Shown here one piece after another: positions 1 through 11,124 of a stretch of DNA of 64,000 bases. Positions within the stretch are counted from its first letter, which is position 1; every line of letters starts with the position of its first letter. The translations under genes and the position numbers were made by a program. The notes under the pieces are model-generated. The model ran no database searches and had not been told where the DNA came from. It was given only the letters and a program-made list of their open reading frames with translations. The stretch covers positions 77,702,902-77,766,901 of the forward strand of contig NC_092091.1 of assembly GCF_045679555.1 (NCBI RefSeq), in the 5' to 3' direction. Source of the stretch: Salvelinus alpinus (lineage: Eukaryota; Chordata; Actinopteri; Salmoniformes; Salmonidae).

Positions 1-487
1 GAGGAGTAGGGATATTCAGAGGAGTAGGGATGATCAGAGGAGTAGGGATGATCAGAGGAGTAGGGATGATCAGAGGAGTAGGGATGATCAGAGGAGTAGG
101 GATGATCAGAGGAGTAGGGTTGATCAGAGGAGTAGGGATGATCAGAGGAGTAGGGATGATCAGAGGAGTAGGGATGATCAGAGGAGTAGGGATGATCAGA
201 GGAGTAGGGATGATCAGAGGAGTAGGGATGATCAGAGGAGTAGGGATGATCAGAGGAGTAGGGTTGATCAGATGAGTAGGGTTGATCAGAGGAGTAGGGA
301 TGATCAGAGGAGTAGGGATGATCAGAGGAGTAGGGTTGATCAGAGGAGTAGGGATGATCAGAGGAGTAGGGATGATCAGAGGAGTAGGGATGATCAGAGG
401 AGTAGGGATGATCAGAGGAGTAGGGTTGATCAGAGGAGTAGGGATTATCAGAGGAGTAGGGATGATCAGAGGAGTAGGGTTGATCCG
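1..487. repeat. 18-bp minisatellite, about 27 copies
   Basis: The core GATCAGAGGAGTAGG repeats every 18 bp from the window edge to 487, so the array probably extends further left. Units differ mainly by GAT/GTT at one codon position. Because 18 is a multiple of three, open frames of six-residue repeats appear. They have no start context or splice sites and I do not regard them as genes. Confidence 0.97.
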
Positions 488-2200
488 AGCGTTTTGATCT
501 CACAAAGGCAGTCAAGCACCCAAGCTAACTGGCTAAAGTTGGCTAGCTACTTCCAGACAGAAATGAGAGAACACCTCACACCATTTTACTCTCCCTAGCA
601 GAGCTGGTTAGGCTGTTTTCATGTTTTCTGGAGGGTTGGTGAATTTAACTGTGCTGCTGGCAACAATTGAATTACGTTTTTGCCGATGTTTACTCACACT
701 GGTCATATTCAACAGGTGTTGCGCATCAGTTCTTGTGCGCTCTGGCACTGCTCTGAAATTGGAGTAGATAGCCAGAGTGAATTTACGAACCCACCCTAGA
801 GTAACTCATGGAAACGTAATTTGTAATTAAAGGCAATATAATGTAGGCATTATGATAAAAGCATTATGCACACTCCTAAAACGGGTCTAGTATTGACTTA
901 AAGGAAAATGGAAACACTTGGCTTTAGAACGCCAGCTAACTGTAACCGCCATATTGACAGTGTTGCATCACTGGCACGAGAGAAAGTTGAGAGCTGCCAA
1001 CTCGCGCATTGACTGTAAACACGCATTTGACCCTCTTCTCAAGCTTTCACTGCACATCTCTTATATCTCACGCACTGAAAAGGACTGCTTTTATTTTTGT
1101 AATTAGTCCATTGTATAGTCAGCGCGTTAACTTTTCAACTGTGCTTCAAATCATTTTGAAATCGGAGCATCTGCGCCTGCAACTCAAAATGAGAGGAACC
1201 TCTATAATTGTCCCGTCTTGCCACAGCACTGTGAAACGGATCACATTGAAGCATATGATTGGTCTAGTTATGTAAGTGCTAAAGGGGATTGGATGCATGT
1301 TTTAAAGAAACGCCCCTCAAGATTAGAACGGGAATGAATGGGAAGAGAACGTTCTCCGCAGTTTATAAAACTGTAAAGAGTAGCACGGTGGCGCTGTTTT
1401 ATATACAATGTTGGTTTATATACAAATTTGGTTGCTGTTACTCCCGTCCCTATTATGCTGGCTTTTGACAACATGTACTAACATCGATGTAATCCACACT
1501 GGTCTGGTGATTGGCATTTAGGAAGGGACAACGAAAAGGCAGCAGGTATCTGATTTGTAACTATGAAAATCATTTTGTCAGATTGGGAACCCAAAAGTAT
1601 ACATTTGATTCTAGACGGGGGACAATAAATAAAAACATAATTTGGTTAGGGTGGGGGGCAGATTAATCTAATATTGTCTTCAGTGGATTGTATTATCTAT
1701 TTACTTTATTTAGTCTGATCAGTGGAACAATTCGCATTCTTAACAATGGCCTAAAATATAGGGTAATTACTGCGCTTATCAGCAAGAACACGGTTGTTAT
1801 GCTCCACACTTTCTTTTTCCACTTCCCATTTCTTCCAGTGTAATTACATATTTGAAATCTGATATGCCTACTTGTGTCTTTGAACATGAATGATAAGAGG
1901 CTATGTATTTTTGCAGCCATTCGTGGACAGTTTTGAATAAATCATAGAAATAAGCATTGGATATTAAATGCTCCAGGAATAAAATATACTTTTTGACATT
2001 TTAGTTTTGTGCACATGCTAGGCAGAGATGGTAAGGGGACGCTCAAATCATCAACACATCATATTTTGTCTATGTAGAGTAAGATGATGGAAGGCATCTT
2101 CAACTAGTAGACATAAACCACCTGAATATTAATATTCATTAGATTTGTCTTGAAGGTTGGTGATAAAAAAAACACATTGTTATGATAAGAACATTTTCAA
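488..2200. other. Non-coding stretch, nothing recognised
   Basis: No exon with convincing splice sites, RNA gene or clear transposon end was seen. Open frames are short and scattered over both strands. The base composition is AT-rich, as in the rest of the non-coding sequence. Confidence 0.5.
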
Positions 2201-3789
2201 ACACCCAGCACTTGGGAAGCATAGATCAGGGGAGGCCAACCCTCCTGGAGAACAAGCAGGATTTTCTACCAGTCCTATTTTAAAGAGATAGTTCATATTA
2301 AAAAATGTGAAATGTTTGTGTCCTTACCTTGAAAGCAGTCTATGGACAAGGAGACTGTAATCTAGGATTTGGCTACCAACTGCCATCAACCATTAATATT
2401 ACAATTGTTGTAGTGGTAACACTCCCACGTGTCACATACAACTTTCCACCTGAGAATAGGGATCAATCCCTGCTTCCCACCTTCCCATCTCATTTCCTTA
2501 CTGTCTGAATAAAGCGTCAAATCGCCCCAAAAAAAGAATAGCATACTAAAATGTCACCCCCCCCCAAAATCTCAAAGTAACAAAATTGTTGAATTTTAAG
2601 TGTTCATTTAGTGTTCAAATCATCCTGAATACACCTGATCTGGGTTTATTTGATATTTTTACTATGTCAATGAGCTTTAAAACAGTAACATTTTTCCCAT
2701 CTAGGGGTTGTGCCAGGGGCAATGAATTTCACATCTCACTCCAAGCTTTTTTCAGAAGTTGGCAGCCCTGAGTTTTGGAACTCCCAAAAATGGCTGAATT
2801 TACAGAGTAGTCAAGTAACACCAAGTCTGAGAAAGAGTTTATGACAGAGAAAATAATGTTACTTAGGGAGCCAATAAACTTACTGAAACCATTTATTTTT
2901 GAGCCAATCGGTGCCCCAGATCAGAGAGTTCGTTCTCGTAGCAGTAGGAAGTCATATGCTGTATATGCCGCCAGCGGCACCTCAGCTAGAGGGTTGGCGT
3001 AGTGCTGACAAACTGGTGCGGATTCTGACAGATAATGGACGATATATTGGACGTGTCACTAATTCTTATGAAGGACATCCTGGCGGAAGAGGTTACTCGA
3101 CCAGTCAGCAGCCGATATGCCAGTTAAATAGTTACTGCCATTTTTCTTGATTATAAGTTGTTTGAAGCTAACATCCGTTTTTTTTCTGAAGACCAATAAT
3201 GGCGGAGTGCTCCATTTATATATAATCAGTAACCTACAACAGTAATTATTACCAGTGTTGTTTGGGGTGCTTTCACCTTTTGATTAGACGACTAGAGTTC
3301 GAATCGCAGTCAGCATCATGAAATCTCATTTTAACCAATGAGTGCTCAATATAAATACATTATGCTTAGTGCCAGTTCACCCTATTGGCACAAGAGAGAA
3401 TTGGACGAGGTGTAGGTCGCATCATCTCTAGGTGTGTGGTGTCTTCCATAAGGTGCACATACCCAGAAGCAAGTGGGATCTACATAGGGTTTGAGTTGGA
3501 ATAAAACCAGGTATTTTAGTGAATCTAGCCTGCTTTAATTTTTTCAAGACATAGGACTAATGCCAGCACCTTTTGTACAAATAGTAAATCAAATCAAGTG
3601 TTATTTATCCAAAGCAAACTGGGTACATGGTAGTGGAGACAGATCACAAAACAGGATTACAAAAATACTGTACATAGCTAGCTAGTAAATTACAGGGGTA
3701 ATTAAGGTGTTTTTACAAGTTCCAATGAAACAAGAAGAGGCATCACATGAAAGGCTTGATTTACAAGAATAATACAACAGTAGTTTATC
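2201..3789. other. Non-coding stretch with weak repeat remnants
   Basis: 2225-2285 resembles a common fish dispersed repeat (text like 'ggccaaccctcctggagaa'), and a related remnant lies at 62920-62995. 3280-3320 holds a B-box-like GAGTTCGAATC without a foldable tRNA around it. 3585-3660 resembles a decayed SINE tail. No exon was recognised. Confidence 0.4.
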
Positions 3790-3799
3790 TTTAGTTTAT

Positions 3800-5030
3800 C
3801 TTTAGGGGGCAGCATTGGGAATTTTGGATGAAAAGTGTGCCCAAATTAAACTGCTTGCTACTCAGCCATAAAAGCTAGAATATGCATATAATTAGTAGAT
3901 TTGGATAGAAAACACTATGAAGTTTCTAAAACTGTTTGAATGATGTCTGTGAGTATAACAGAACTCATATGGCAGGCAAAAACCTGAGAAAAATCCAACC
4001 AGGAAGTGGAAAATCTGAGGTTGGTCGTTTTTCAACTCATTCCCTATTGAAGATACAGTGGGATATTGGTCATGTTGCACTTCCTAAGGCGTCCACTAGA
4101 TGTCAGTCTTTAGAATGTTGTTTCAGGCTTCTACTGTGAAGTGGGGCTGAATGAGAGGGGAATGAGTCAGGTGTCTGGCAGAGAGCCACGCGCTCGTGAT
4201 GCTCGTTTACGTGAGAGCGACCTCGCGTTCCATTGCTTTTCTACAGACAAAGGATGAAGATGAAGAAGGATCGGACCAAAGCGCAGCGTGGTATGTCTTC
4301 ATGAGTTTTATTAAAACTGAACACTAGAACAAAAATAACAAAGCGAGAAACGACAACGAACAGTTCTGACAGGTGCAGAAACACAAAACAGAAAATAATT
4401 ACCCAGAAAACACAGGTGGGAAAAGGCTGTCTAAGTATGGTTCCCAATCAGAGACAAACGATAGACAGCTGTCCCTGATTGAGAACCATACCCGGACAAA
4501 ACAAAGAAATACAAAACATAGAAAAATTAACATAGAATGCCCACCCTAGTCACACCTTGGCCTAACCAAAATAGAGAATAAAGCCTCTCTATGGCCAGGG
4601 CGTGACACTCGGATTCCTGGGAGTGCATTCTGATGAAGATCATCAAAGGTAAGTGAATATTTATAATGCTATTTCTGACTTCTGTTGACTCCAACATGGC
4701 GAATATCAATTTGGCTTGATTTGTCGTCTGAGCGGCGTACTCAGATTATTGCATGGTTTGCTTTTTCCGTAAAGTTTTTTGAAATCTGACACAGCGGTTG
4801 CATTAAGGAGAAGTATATCTTTAATTCTGTGAATAACACTTGTATCGTTTATCAATGTTAATTATGAGTATTTCTGTAAATTGATGTGGCTCTCTGCAAA
4901 ATCACCGGATGTTTTGGAACTACTAAACGTAACGCGCCAATGTAAACTCCGATTTTTGGATATAAATATGAACTTTACCGAACAAAACATACATGTATTG
5001 TGAGTAAAGTGCTTAAATATATTGTCAACT
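3800..5030 (+). mobile_element. Dispersed non-coding element, family A copy 1 (interrupted)
   Basis: It starts with a block like GGGGGCAGCATTGGGA followed by conserved text around 'gaaaacactatgaagtttc' and 'ccactagatgtcag'. The same order of blocks recurs at 14277-15677 (plus) and 12245-13310, 16968-18008 and 20396-21618 (minus). No transposase frame is present, so it is non-autonomous or an unrecognised class. Better preserved copies end near TTAACCT.../...AGGTTAA, which would fit a TTAA-targeting element, but that is inference. An LTR-like insertion interrupts this copy at about 4253-4607. Confidence 0.6.
4253..4607 (-). mobile_element. LTR-like or other retroelement insertion in family A copy 1
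   Basis: Read on the minus strand it begins TGTCACGCCCTGGCC and carries an AATAAA-type signal near its far end (plus strand 'gagttttattaaaac'). It contains an internal inverted pair (4436-4450 and 4477-4492, 'tggttcccaatcagaga' and its near complement). It breaks family A sequence that is continuous in other copies. I could not define a clean target duplication. The sequence resembles a very common salmonid repeat. Confidence 0.5.
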
Positions 5031-6232
5031 GCCCTAAGATGGTTTTATAGACAAACATGTACCAGTGAGTCTATCGCATTACAGTTAAGATGTCCTTCCT
5101 GCTAACTGATATTAGGTAGAGTGGTAAAATATCTTGTGTTGGTTACAAGTCTTAAAGCAACATGGTAATATGTGTCTAGTGTGTGCAGGTAAGAACAACT
5201 AATGGTATTCTCAAGAACAAGAACTGGGCTTGTTTTGCAAAATGACCATCTGAGACAGTGTAGGAGATTGCTTTCTTGTTCTTGAGAATACCATTTTTTT
5301 CTGCATTTAAAGGGGCAGTTAGCGGTTGCTACATCCATTTTTGGACTTTAAAATTATTGATATGTACCCATTGATTCTTGAAGAATATAATGTATAAATG
5401 CCTCATGAGCTTAGTTCAACTGTCATACCCCTTCAAAACCCCAAATCCAAGCTTATTTTAGTCAAATGTTTGTAAACAAAGTAAATATAAACAAACAATA
5501 TTGCCTCCAAACATAGTTAAAACTGTTGGTATCATGGATGGTCTGTCCTTGCATCCATAGCTCTGTCGATGAATTTGAGAGTAATTACAATTCTCAATTC
5601 CACAGCTTTATACCAAAACAGGGACAGGGATTACGCTTTGTTATTGTTTCAACTTCTGATTACCGCCATAAAACCAATTTGAGATTAAAGAGGTAATGTT
5701 GGACTACATAAAACACTTCCTGCAGTTTGAGAAATACCCAAGAATGGAACACTGTGGTACTCCAGTATTTCCAGAAAGCTTGTCAGAAGTCATGTCATCA
5801 ACATGTACACATTGTGATCTAACACTAAGATAAGCATCAGAAGTGCATCATCTGTATTATAGTTTAATTAATTTAAATCCCAGATTGGAGGGTTGTTGAC
5901 CACAGATTGCACATGTTTTTAAACCTGCTCTTTTAAACTCTCTTATGCACTTGACACTATTTTAACTTCCATTCATTGCTATTGTTTATGTTGTGTTGTG
6001 TCTCATGTGTAACTATATGTATGCTTGGCCAGGGCTCACTTGAAAAAGAGATGTAAACCTGAATGTGACTTCTCTGGTTGAATAAATGTAAAATAAAAAA
6101 TGTAATAGAATTCCTTATTAGCAGACATGCATAAAGATGGCAGCCTCCATGCATTTACCACAAATGCCTTGTTAAGTTTTCCATGTCTAGCTTGTTCTCC
6201 GTTACTCTGTTTTGTATCTGCATTAGCAAAGT
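5031..6232. other. Non-coding stretch with hairpin and LINE/SINE tail remnant
   Basis: A perfect inverted repeat occupies 5201-5295 and is listed separately. 6015-6095 resembles the 3' tail shared by fish LINEs and SINEs ('ggttgaataaatg'). No exon was recognised. Confidence 0.45.
5201..5295. repeat. Perfect 23-bp inverted repeat, 49-nt loop
   Basis: 5201-5223 is exactly the reverse complement of 5273-5295; the arm begins AATGGTATTCTCAAGAACAA. A transcript of either strand could form a 23-bp stem. It could be the remnant of a short inverted-repeat element or a structured RNA; the sequence alone does not decide. Confidence 0.85.
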
Positions 6233-6233
6233 A

Positions 6234-6829
6234 TGGGATGATCTCTATTCTAGCTCCTAGAGTATGGATGATCTCTATTCTAGCTCCTAGAGTATGGATG
6301 ATCTCTATTCTAGCTCCTAAAGTATGGATGATCTCTATTCTAGCTCCTAGAGTATGGATGATCTCTATTCTAGCTCCTAGAGTATGGATGATCTCTATTC
6401 TAGCTCCTAAAGTATGGATGATCTCTATTCTAGCTCCTAGAGTATGGATGATCTCTATTCTAGCTCCTAGGGTATGGATGATCTCTATTCTAGCTCCTAG
6501 AGTATGGATGATCTCTATTCTAGCTCCTAGAGTATGGATGATCTCTATTCTAGCTCCTAGAGTATGGATGATCTCTATTCTAGCTCCTAGAGTATGGATG
6601 ATCTCTATTCTAGCTCCTAGAGTATGGATGATCTCTATTCTAGCTCCTAGAGTATGGATGATCTCTATTCTAGCTCCTAGAGTATGAATGATCTCTATTC
6701 TAGCTCCTAGAGTATGGATGATCTCTATTCTAGCTCCTAGAGTATGGATGATCTCTATTCTAGCTCCTAGAGTATGGATGATCTCTATTCTAGCTCCTGG
6801 AGTATGGATGATCTCTATTCTAGCTACCA
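6234..6829. repeat. 30-bp minisatellite, about 20 copies
   Basis: The core GATCTCTATTCTAGCTCCTA repeats every 30 bp with very few substitutions. The period is a multiple of three, so an open frame of ten-residue repeats runs through much of it. It has no start or splice context and is not called a gene. Confidence 0.97.
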
Positions 6830-7310
6830 GATGGCTGTGATTTTAAAAACCGTGAATATAGATTGTGCTGATTTATTGGCACATTGAAACATTTTGTGCT
6901 CCATTGTTAAAAAAACGGTGTTTATAGTGTTAAAACAATGACATCATATCTGTATTCTGACATCTTCATGCATGTTAGCCATTTTGAAGCCTACACTATT
7001 AATAACACTTAATTTTCCTTGAACTGTGTATTGGATATGTCAAGGGAATCTTTGGAAGGCAGTATGTTTTGTAATGTAACTAAATTGTAGCTACATTTTC
7101 AGAAGCAATGCTATGTAGGTGATCTAGAGAATTTAAAAAACAATACCACTGACAGCCAGTGTAAGGAGAACAACATTTCACAAATTTGAGATCTTTTCTT
7201 AGTGTTGGTTGATCATCCACTCATTGTATTTTTTGTGAAAGTAAACCACTAACAACATTTTTTTTAACCTTATTTTGAGAAACTCTAAAAACTATATTAT
7301 GTTTCCCTGC
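6830..7310. other. AT-rich non-coding stretch
   Basis: No exon or recognisable mobile element was seen. It ends at a pyrimidine-rich run and CAG (7305-7313) that could serve as the acceptor for the possible exon described next. Confidence 0.4.
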
Positions 7311-7313
7311 CAG

Positions 7314-7413
7314 ACTTTAGAAGACTTCTGCAGCCCGTCAATCTTTAGGTGGTGGGATTCCCCTCCTGGTGGAGTTAAAGTGATGGAGAGGCCTGATGAT
7401 GAGGGGTCACCAG
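7314..7413 (+). CDS. Possible upstream exon of the FN3-GTPase gene, ending at the first minisatellite unit
   Basis: A TTTCCCTGCCAG-like acceptor precedes 7314. The frame stays open, and at 7413 the text CACCAG|GTGAGG is a near-consensus splice donor. The exon would end after the first base of a codon (phase 1). The exon at 8139 needs exactly that phase, since it begins with the last two bases of a codon. The encoded stretch is acidic and Pro/Gly-containing and resembles no domain I know. The acceptor is uncertain: CAG at 7333 and TAG at 7349 are alternatives. This is inference from phase and splice strings; transcript reads would decide it. Confidence 0.35.
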
Positions 7414-7897
7414 GTGAGGTTACAGAGGTTGAGAGGCCTGATGATGAGGGGTCACCTGGTGGGGTTATAGAGGCTTGATGATGAGGGGTCACTTGGTGGG
7501 GTTATAGAGGCCAGATGATGAGGGGTCACTTGGTGGGGTTATAGAGGCCTGATGATGAGGGGTCACCAGGTGGGGTTATAGAGGTGGAGAGGCCTGATGA
7601 TGAGGGGTCACCAGGTGGGGTTACAGAGGTTGAGAGGCCTGATGATGAGGGGTCACCTGGTGGGGTTATAGAGGTGGAGAGGCCTGATGATGAGGGGTCA
7701 CCAGGTGGGGTTATAGAGATGGAGAGGCCTGATGATGAGGGGTCACCAGGTGGGGTTATAGAGATGGAGAGGCCTGATGATGAGGGGTCACCTGGTGGGG
7801 TTATAGAGGTGGAGAGGCCTGATGATGAGGGGTCACCGGGTGGGGTTATAGAGGTGGAGAGGCCTGATGATGAGGGGTCACCTGGTGGGGTTATATT
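7380..7897. repeat. 45-bp minisatellite built on an exon-donor-like sequence
   Basis: The core GATGATGAGGGGTCACC recurs every 45 bp. Three consecutive units starting near 7463, 7500 and 7537 are 37 bp, each lacking 8 bp, so the net loss is 24 bp and the frame returns to that of the first units. The short units create an in-frame TGA near 7476. Both strands are open over long parts because 45 is a multiple of three. Each unit contains CCAG|GTGGGG or CCTG|GTGGGG; only the first has GTGAGG. Confidence 0.95.
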
Positions 7898-7969
7898 CAT
7901 GGAGGCCTTTCAAAAAAATCCATGTGTAACTCTGTGTTGTTGTATGTGTCGAACTGCTTTGCTTTATCT

Positions 7970-8035
7970 TGGTCAGGTCGCAGTTGCAAATGAGAACTTG
8001 TTCTCAACTAGCCTACCTGGTTAAATAAAGGTGGA
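7970..8035 (+). mobile_element. SINE/LINE 3' tail remnant
   Basis: Text such as 'gagaacttgttctcaacta' followed by GGTTAAATAAAGGTG is the 3' tail shared by salmonid SINEs and their partner LINE. No tRNA-related head precedes it, so this is a truncated copy. The same tail occurs in reverse orientation at 42705-42755. Confidence 0.7.
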
Positions 8036-8138
8036 AAGAAAAATACACAACAATTAAACAGTTCATAAGAAGTCTGCAAAAGAACCACTTCCTGTATGTA
8101 TGTTGATGTACAATACTATATCTCACCCTCCATTCTAG

Positions 8139-8191
8139 ACCCAGAGGAGGTGTTAGGTGAACACCTTGACAAGAAGGAGGCAGCAGAGATG
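8139..8191 (+). CDS. Small upstream exon of the FN3-GTPase gene (predicted)
   Basis: A pyrimidine-rich tract ending CATTCTAG precedes it and ATG|GTAAGA follows, both good splice strings. The 53-bp exon begins with the last two bases of a codon and ends on a codon boundary. It encodes a short Glu/Lys-rich stretch with no domain I recognise. Its phase-0 end matches the phase-0 start of 12123-12216. That exon ends in phase 1, as the FN3 exons require. The chain of matching phases is the main argument that all belong to one gene. Its reading frame upstream of the acceptor is also open, so a chance frame cannot be excluded. Confidence 0.5.
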
Positions 8192-8515
8192 GTAAGACAA
8201 ACTTACATAATTTACATCCTCCGTGGTCATGCTGATCATTTTCCTGTAATGAGATATGATTTAAGGGGAATTCCACCACTCTTTAACCTCATAATATCTC
8301 TAGCACCATTCCAGTGTCTTCATATGTGGGAACATCGTGTTTCTAGTTCTGTGTTTAAAAGATAAGAAAGTGCCACATGAGTTTCAAGTACTATACGAAC
8401 TTCCCCTTGTTCTGTCACCAACTTGCACGCATTGCCTTCATGCGGCACTGTTTTAAAACACAGAAAGGAGTATATTGAACAGTATAAAACAATCAGAATG
8501 GAGAAAGACGCATTG
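8192..8515. other. Intron sequence, nothing recognised
   Basis: It follows the donor at 8192 and contains no exon-like or transposon-like text that I recognise. Confidence 0.4.
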
Positions 8516-8517
8516 AA

Positions 8518-8722
8518 ATCAAGTTTCAAGTTTTAATGTCACATGCACAAGTGTACAGTGAAATGCCTTTCTTGCAGCTCTAACCCCAACAATGCAGTAA
8601 TCAATAACAATGTATTACTAAAATAAAACACAAGAAATAAGAGTAAGAAATATGAAATATACAATATAGTAAGTAAGCATACTATATACAGGAAATATTT
8701 AAAAGGTCAGTTCCAATACCAT
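8518..8722 (-). mobile_element. LINE 3'-end fragment
   Basis: Text such as 'caagttttaatgtcacatg' and 'acagtgaaatgcctttcttg' matches the type of 3' end found in salmonid non-LTR retrotransposons, read on the minus strand. It may be the 3' end of the same broken LINE as 9410-10870, with most of the reverse transcriptase region lost between them. Confidence 0.5.
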
Positions 8723-8727
8723 ATTTA

Positions 8728-8935
8728 CAGTGAGGGAAAAAAGTATTTGATCCCCTGCTGATTTTGTACGTTTGCCAACTAACAAAGAAATGATCAGTCT
8801 ATAATTTTAATGGTAGGTGTATTTGAACAGTGAGAGACAGAATAACAACCAAAAAATCCAGAAAAACGCATGTCAAAAATGTTATAAATTGATTTGCTTT
8901 TTAATGAGGGAAATAAGTATTTAGATTAGATCTGA
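8728..8935. mobile_element. Tc1/mariner-type transposon end, solo
   Basis: It opens ACAGTGAGGGAAAAAAGTAT and continues as the terminal region of a fish Tc1-like family ('gcatgtcaaaaatgttata', 'gagggaaataagtattt'). The repeat of the AGTATTT motif about 190 bp apart fits nested terminal repeats. No second end or transposase was seen nearby, so it is a truncated copy. Confidence 0.65.
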
Positions 8936-9056
8936 TAAAAGAAAATACAAAGAAAAAAACAATTGTTCTTTTGTATTTTTTTTGTACCATCATCTTTTAA
9001 ATGGAAGAAAAAGGCCATAATGTATTATTCCAGCCCAGCTGCAATTTAGATTTTGT

Positions 9057-9070
9057 CCACTAGATGGCAG
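9057..9070 (+). promoter_or_regulatory. CTCF-like motif
   Basis: CCACTAGATGGCAG agrees at every position with the vertebrate CTCF core consensus CCASYAGRKGGCRS. A related but mismatched string (CCACTAGATGTCA) occurs in the family A repeats at 4092 and elsewhere, so this one may come from a repeat. Binding cannot be judged from sequence. Confidence 0.5.
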
Positions 9071-9409
9071 CAGTGTATGTGTACAGTTTTAGACTGATCC
9101 ATTGAACCATTGCATTACTGTTAAAGTCTTTGGTTTATTAACATTTTTGGTTTATTAATAACTTTTCATGTTGAAAACTGTGCACTCTCCTCAAACAATA
9201 GCATGGTATTCTTTCACTGTAATAGCTACTGTAAATTGGACAGTGCAGTTAAATTCTTGTTAATCTAAGCTTTCTGCCAATATTAGATACAGTATGCCTA
9301 TGTCCTGGGAAATGTTCTTGTTACTTACAAACTCATGCTAATTGCATTAGCCTTAGCTCAACGTCCTGCAGGGGACCCACCGATATATATTTATTTTTTA
9401 AAACATGTG

Positions 9410-10870
9410 GGGATTACAGACTGGGACAAGGACAGGCTTAACATCACTGTGAATATGCCTGCCAGCTGTTCTGCGCATGCTCTGAGAACTCGCCCTGGAA
9501 AACCGTCGGGGCCCACGGCCTTGCGGGTGTTGACCTGATTAAAGACCCTTCTCACATCGGCCTCAGAGAGCGAGTCACCCAGTCCTCTGGGTTGGTGACA
9601 AACCTCACACCCGGCTTGATGTTGTTGTTGTCAAAGCGTGCATAAAATCCATTGAGTTCGTCTGGTAGAGAAGCATCGTTGGGCAGATCACGGTTGGGTC
9701 TTCCTTTATAATCCGTAATAGACTGTAGCCCCTGCCACATCTGGCTGGCGGTGGAGCCTGTGTAGTATGATTGTACCTTATTCCTATATTGTCCTTTTGT
9801 TTGTTTGATGACTCATTCCTGTCCTTGGTCGTAGCATCAGGGTTGTCTGCGATAGCTCTGTGTACTATAGCCCTGCTCTTTAGTTTAGCGCCAACCTCTG
9901 TGTTAATCCAAGGCTTTTGTTTGGGGAAACAGCGAACCCTCACCGTAGGTACAACGTCGCTGATGCATTTTCTAATGAAGCCGGTGACAGAGGTGGTTAG
10001 CTCGTCGATGTTATCGGCGGAGTCTAGGAACATATTGCAATCAACGCTAGCAAAGCAGTCCTGTAGCATACCCTGTGACTCTGGTGACCATTTCTCAACG
10101 GAGCAAATCGCAGGTACTTCCTGTTTTAGTTTCTGCTTGTAAACAGGAAGCAAGTGTACAGAATCATGATCTGATGATGGCGGACGAGGGAGGGCCTTGT
10201 ACGCTTGCTTGTGGGTAGAATAGAAGTGGTCTAGGACTTTATTGCCCCTAGTGGCATTGGAGACATGTTGATGGAAGTTGGGCATCGTGTGTTTTAGTGA
10301 TGCAGAATTAAAATCACCTGCAACCAGAAAGGCAGCCTCTGGGTGTAGGGTTTCCTGCCTGTTTATAGCCGTGTACAGTATTGTATTGTCCTGAGGTGGA
10401 ATTTATACAGCAGTCACGATAACAGCTGAAAACTCCATCGGGAGGTTGAATGGTCGTCATTTGACCATAAGGTATTCCAAGACGGGTGAACAGTGGGTCA
10501 ACACTTCCACCACGCTGGAATTAGCACACCAGTTGAAGTTGATGAAGAGGCAAACCCCTCCCCCCCTTGATTTCCCCGACTCCACTGTCCTGTCCTATCG
10601 GAGAATGGAGTATCCATGGATAGCCGTGGGGGGTATCTTGTCTGAGAGCCATGTTTCTGAAAAGCAAAGAATATTGCAATTCCGATAGTCACGTTGGTAG
10701 CGAATCCGAGATCAGAGGTCATCCATCTTATTATCAAGTGACTGACTGTACATTCGCCAGTAGAATGGAGGGAAGAGGTGGCCGGTTCTCCCTTCACCTT
10801 AATCTCACGAGATCCCCCTCTCTTACCTCTGTATCGCTGGCATTTCCTCTTGGGTAGCCTGACAATTGGG
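9410..10870 (-). pseudogene. Broken LINE ORF2 (endonuclease to start of reverse transcriptase)
   Basis: Read on the minus strand, an open segment (10285 to 9605) encodes the region between the endonuclease and reverse transcriptase domains of a fish non-LTR retrotransposon of the L2/CR1/jockey kind. Frameshifted text at about 9550-9420 continues with the 'NTRKAxGPDG'-type start of the reverse transcriptase. Upstream (10290-10870) lie degraded endonuclease remnants. Frameshifts and stops separate the parts and the catalytic centre of the reverse transcriptase is missing, so the copy is dead. It lies antisense within an intron of the FN3-GTPase gene. Exact clade is uncertain. Confidence 0.75.
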
Positions 10871-11124
10871 TTGGAATTAGAGCGAGTCCAGGGCAGATGA
10901 GTCTAAGTAGAAGCCGGAATTGGGGTAAGTAACTTACGATCTGATGTTCTTGTTGGTTGTAAGAAAAAATTTGCTGAAACATTACGTGAAAATAGACAAA
11001 ACATGTATTACAAACATAACCACAAAATAGCAAAGTTGGGTCGGAGCTTGCAAAACGGCGGTAATCCATGAATTTCCAGCCAGGGGGATTTTTGTGAAAA
11101 TGTTTGTGAAATTTATAGTAATTG

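Noticed and set aside
30-598. Open frames of six-residue repeats at the left end
   Set aside because: They result from an 18-bp period; there is no start context, splice site or known domain, and several frames are open at once.
2899-3150. 83-codon frame on the plus strand
   Set aside because: No recognised domain, no splice context and no supporting neighbour; length is within chance expectation.
3285-3325. Possible tRNA gene (B-box-like string)
   Set aside because: No A box or cloverleaf can be drawn around it; more likely a SINE remnant.
6127-6687. 186-codon frame over the 30-bp minisatellite
   Set aside because: Openness follows from a period divisible by three; the array has no exon boundaries and the units are non-coding in appearance.
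7526-7900. Minus-strand frame over the 45-bp minisatellite
   Set aside because: Mirror of the plus-strand repeat; no promoter, start or splice evidence.
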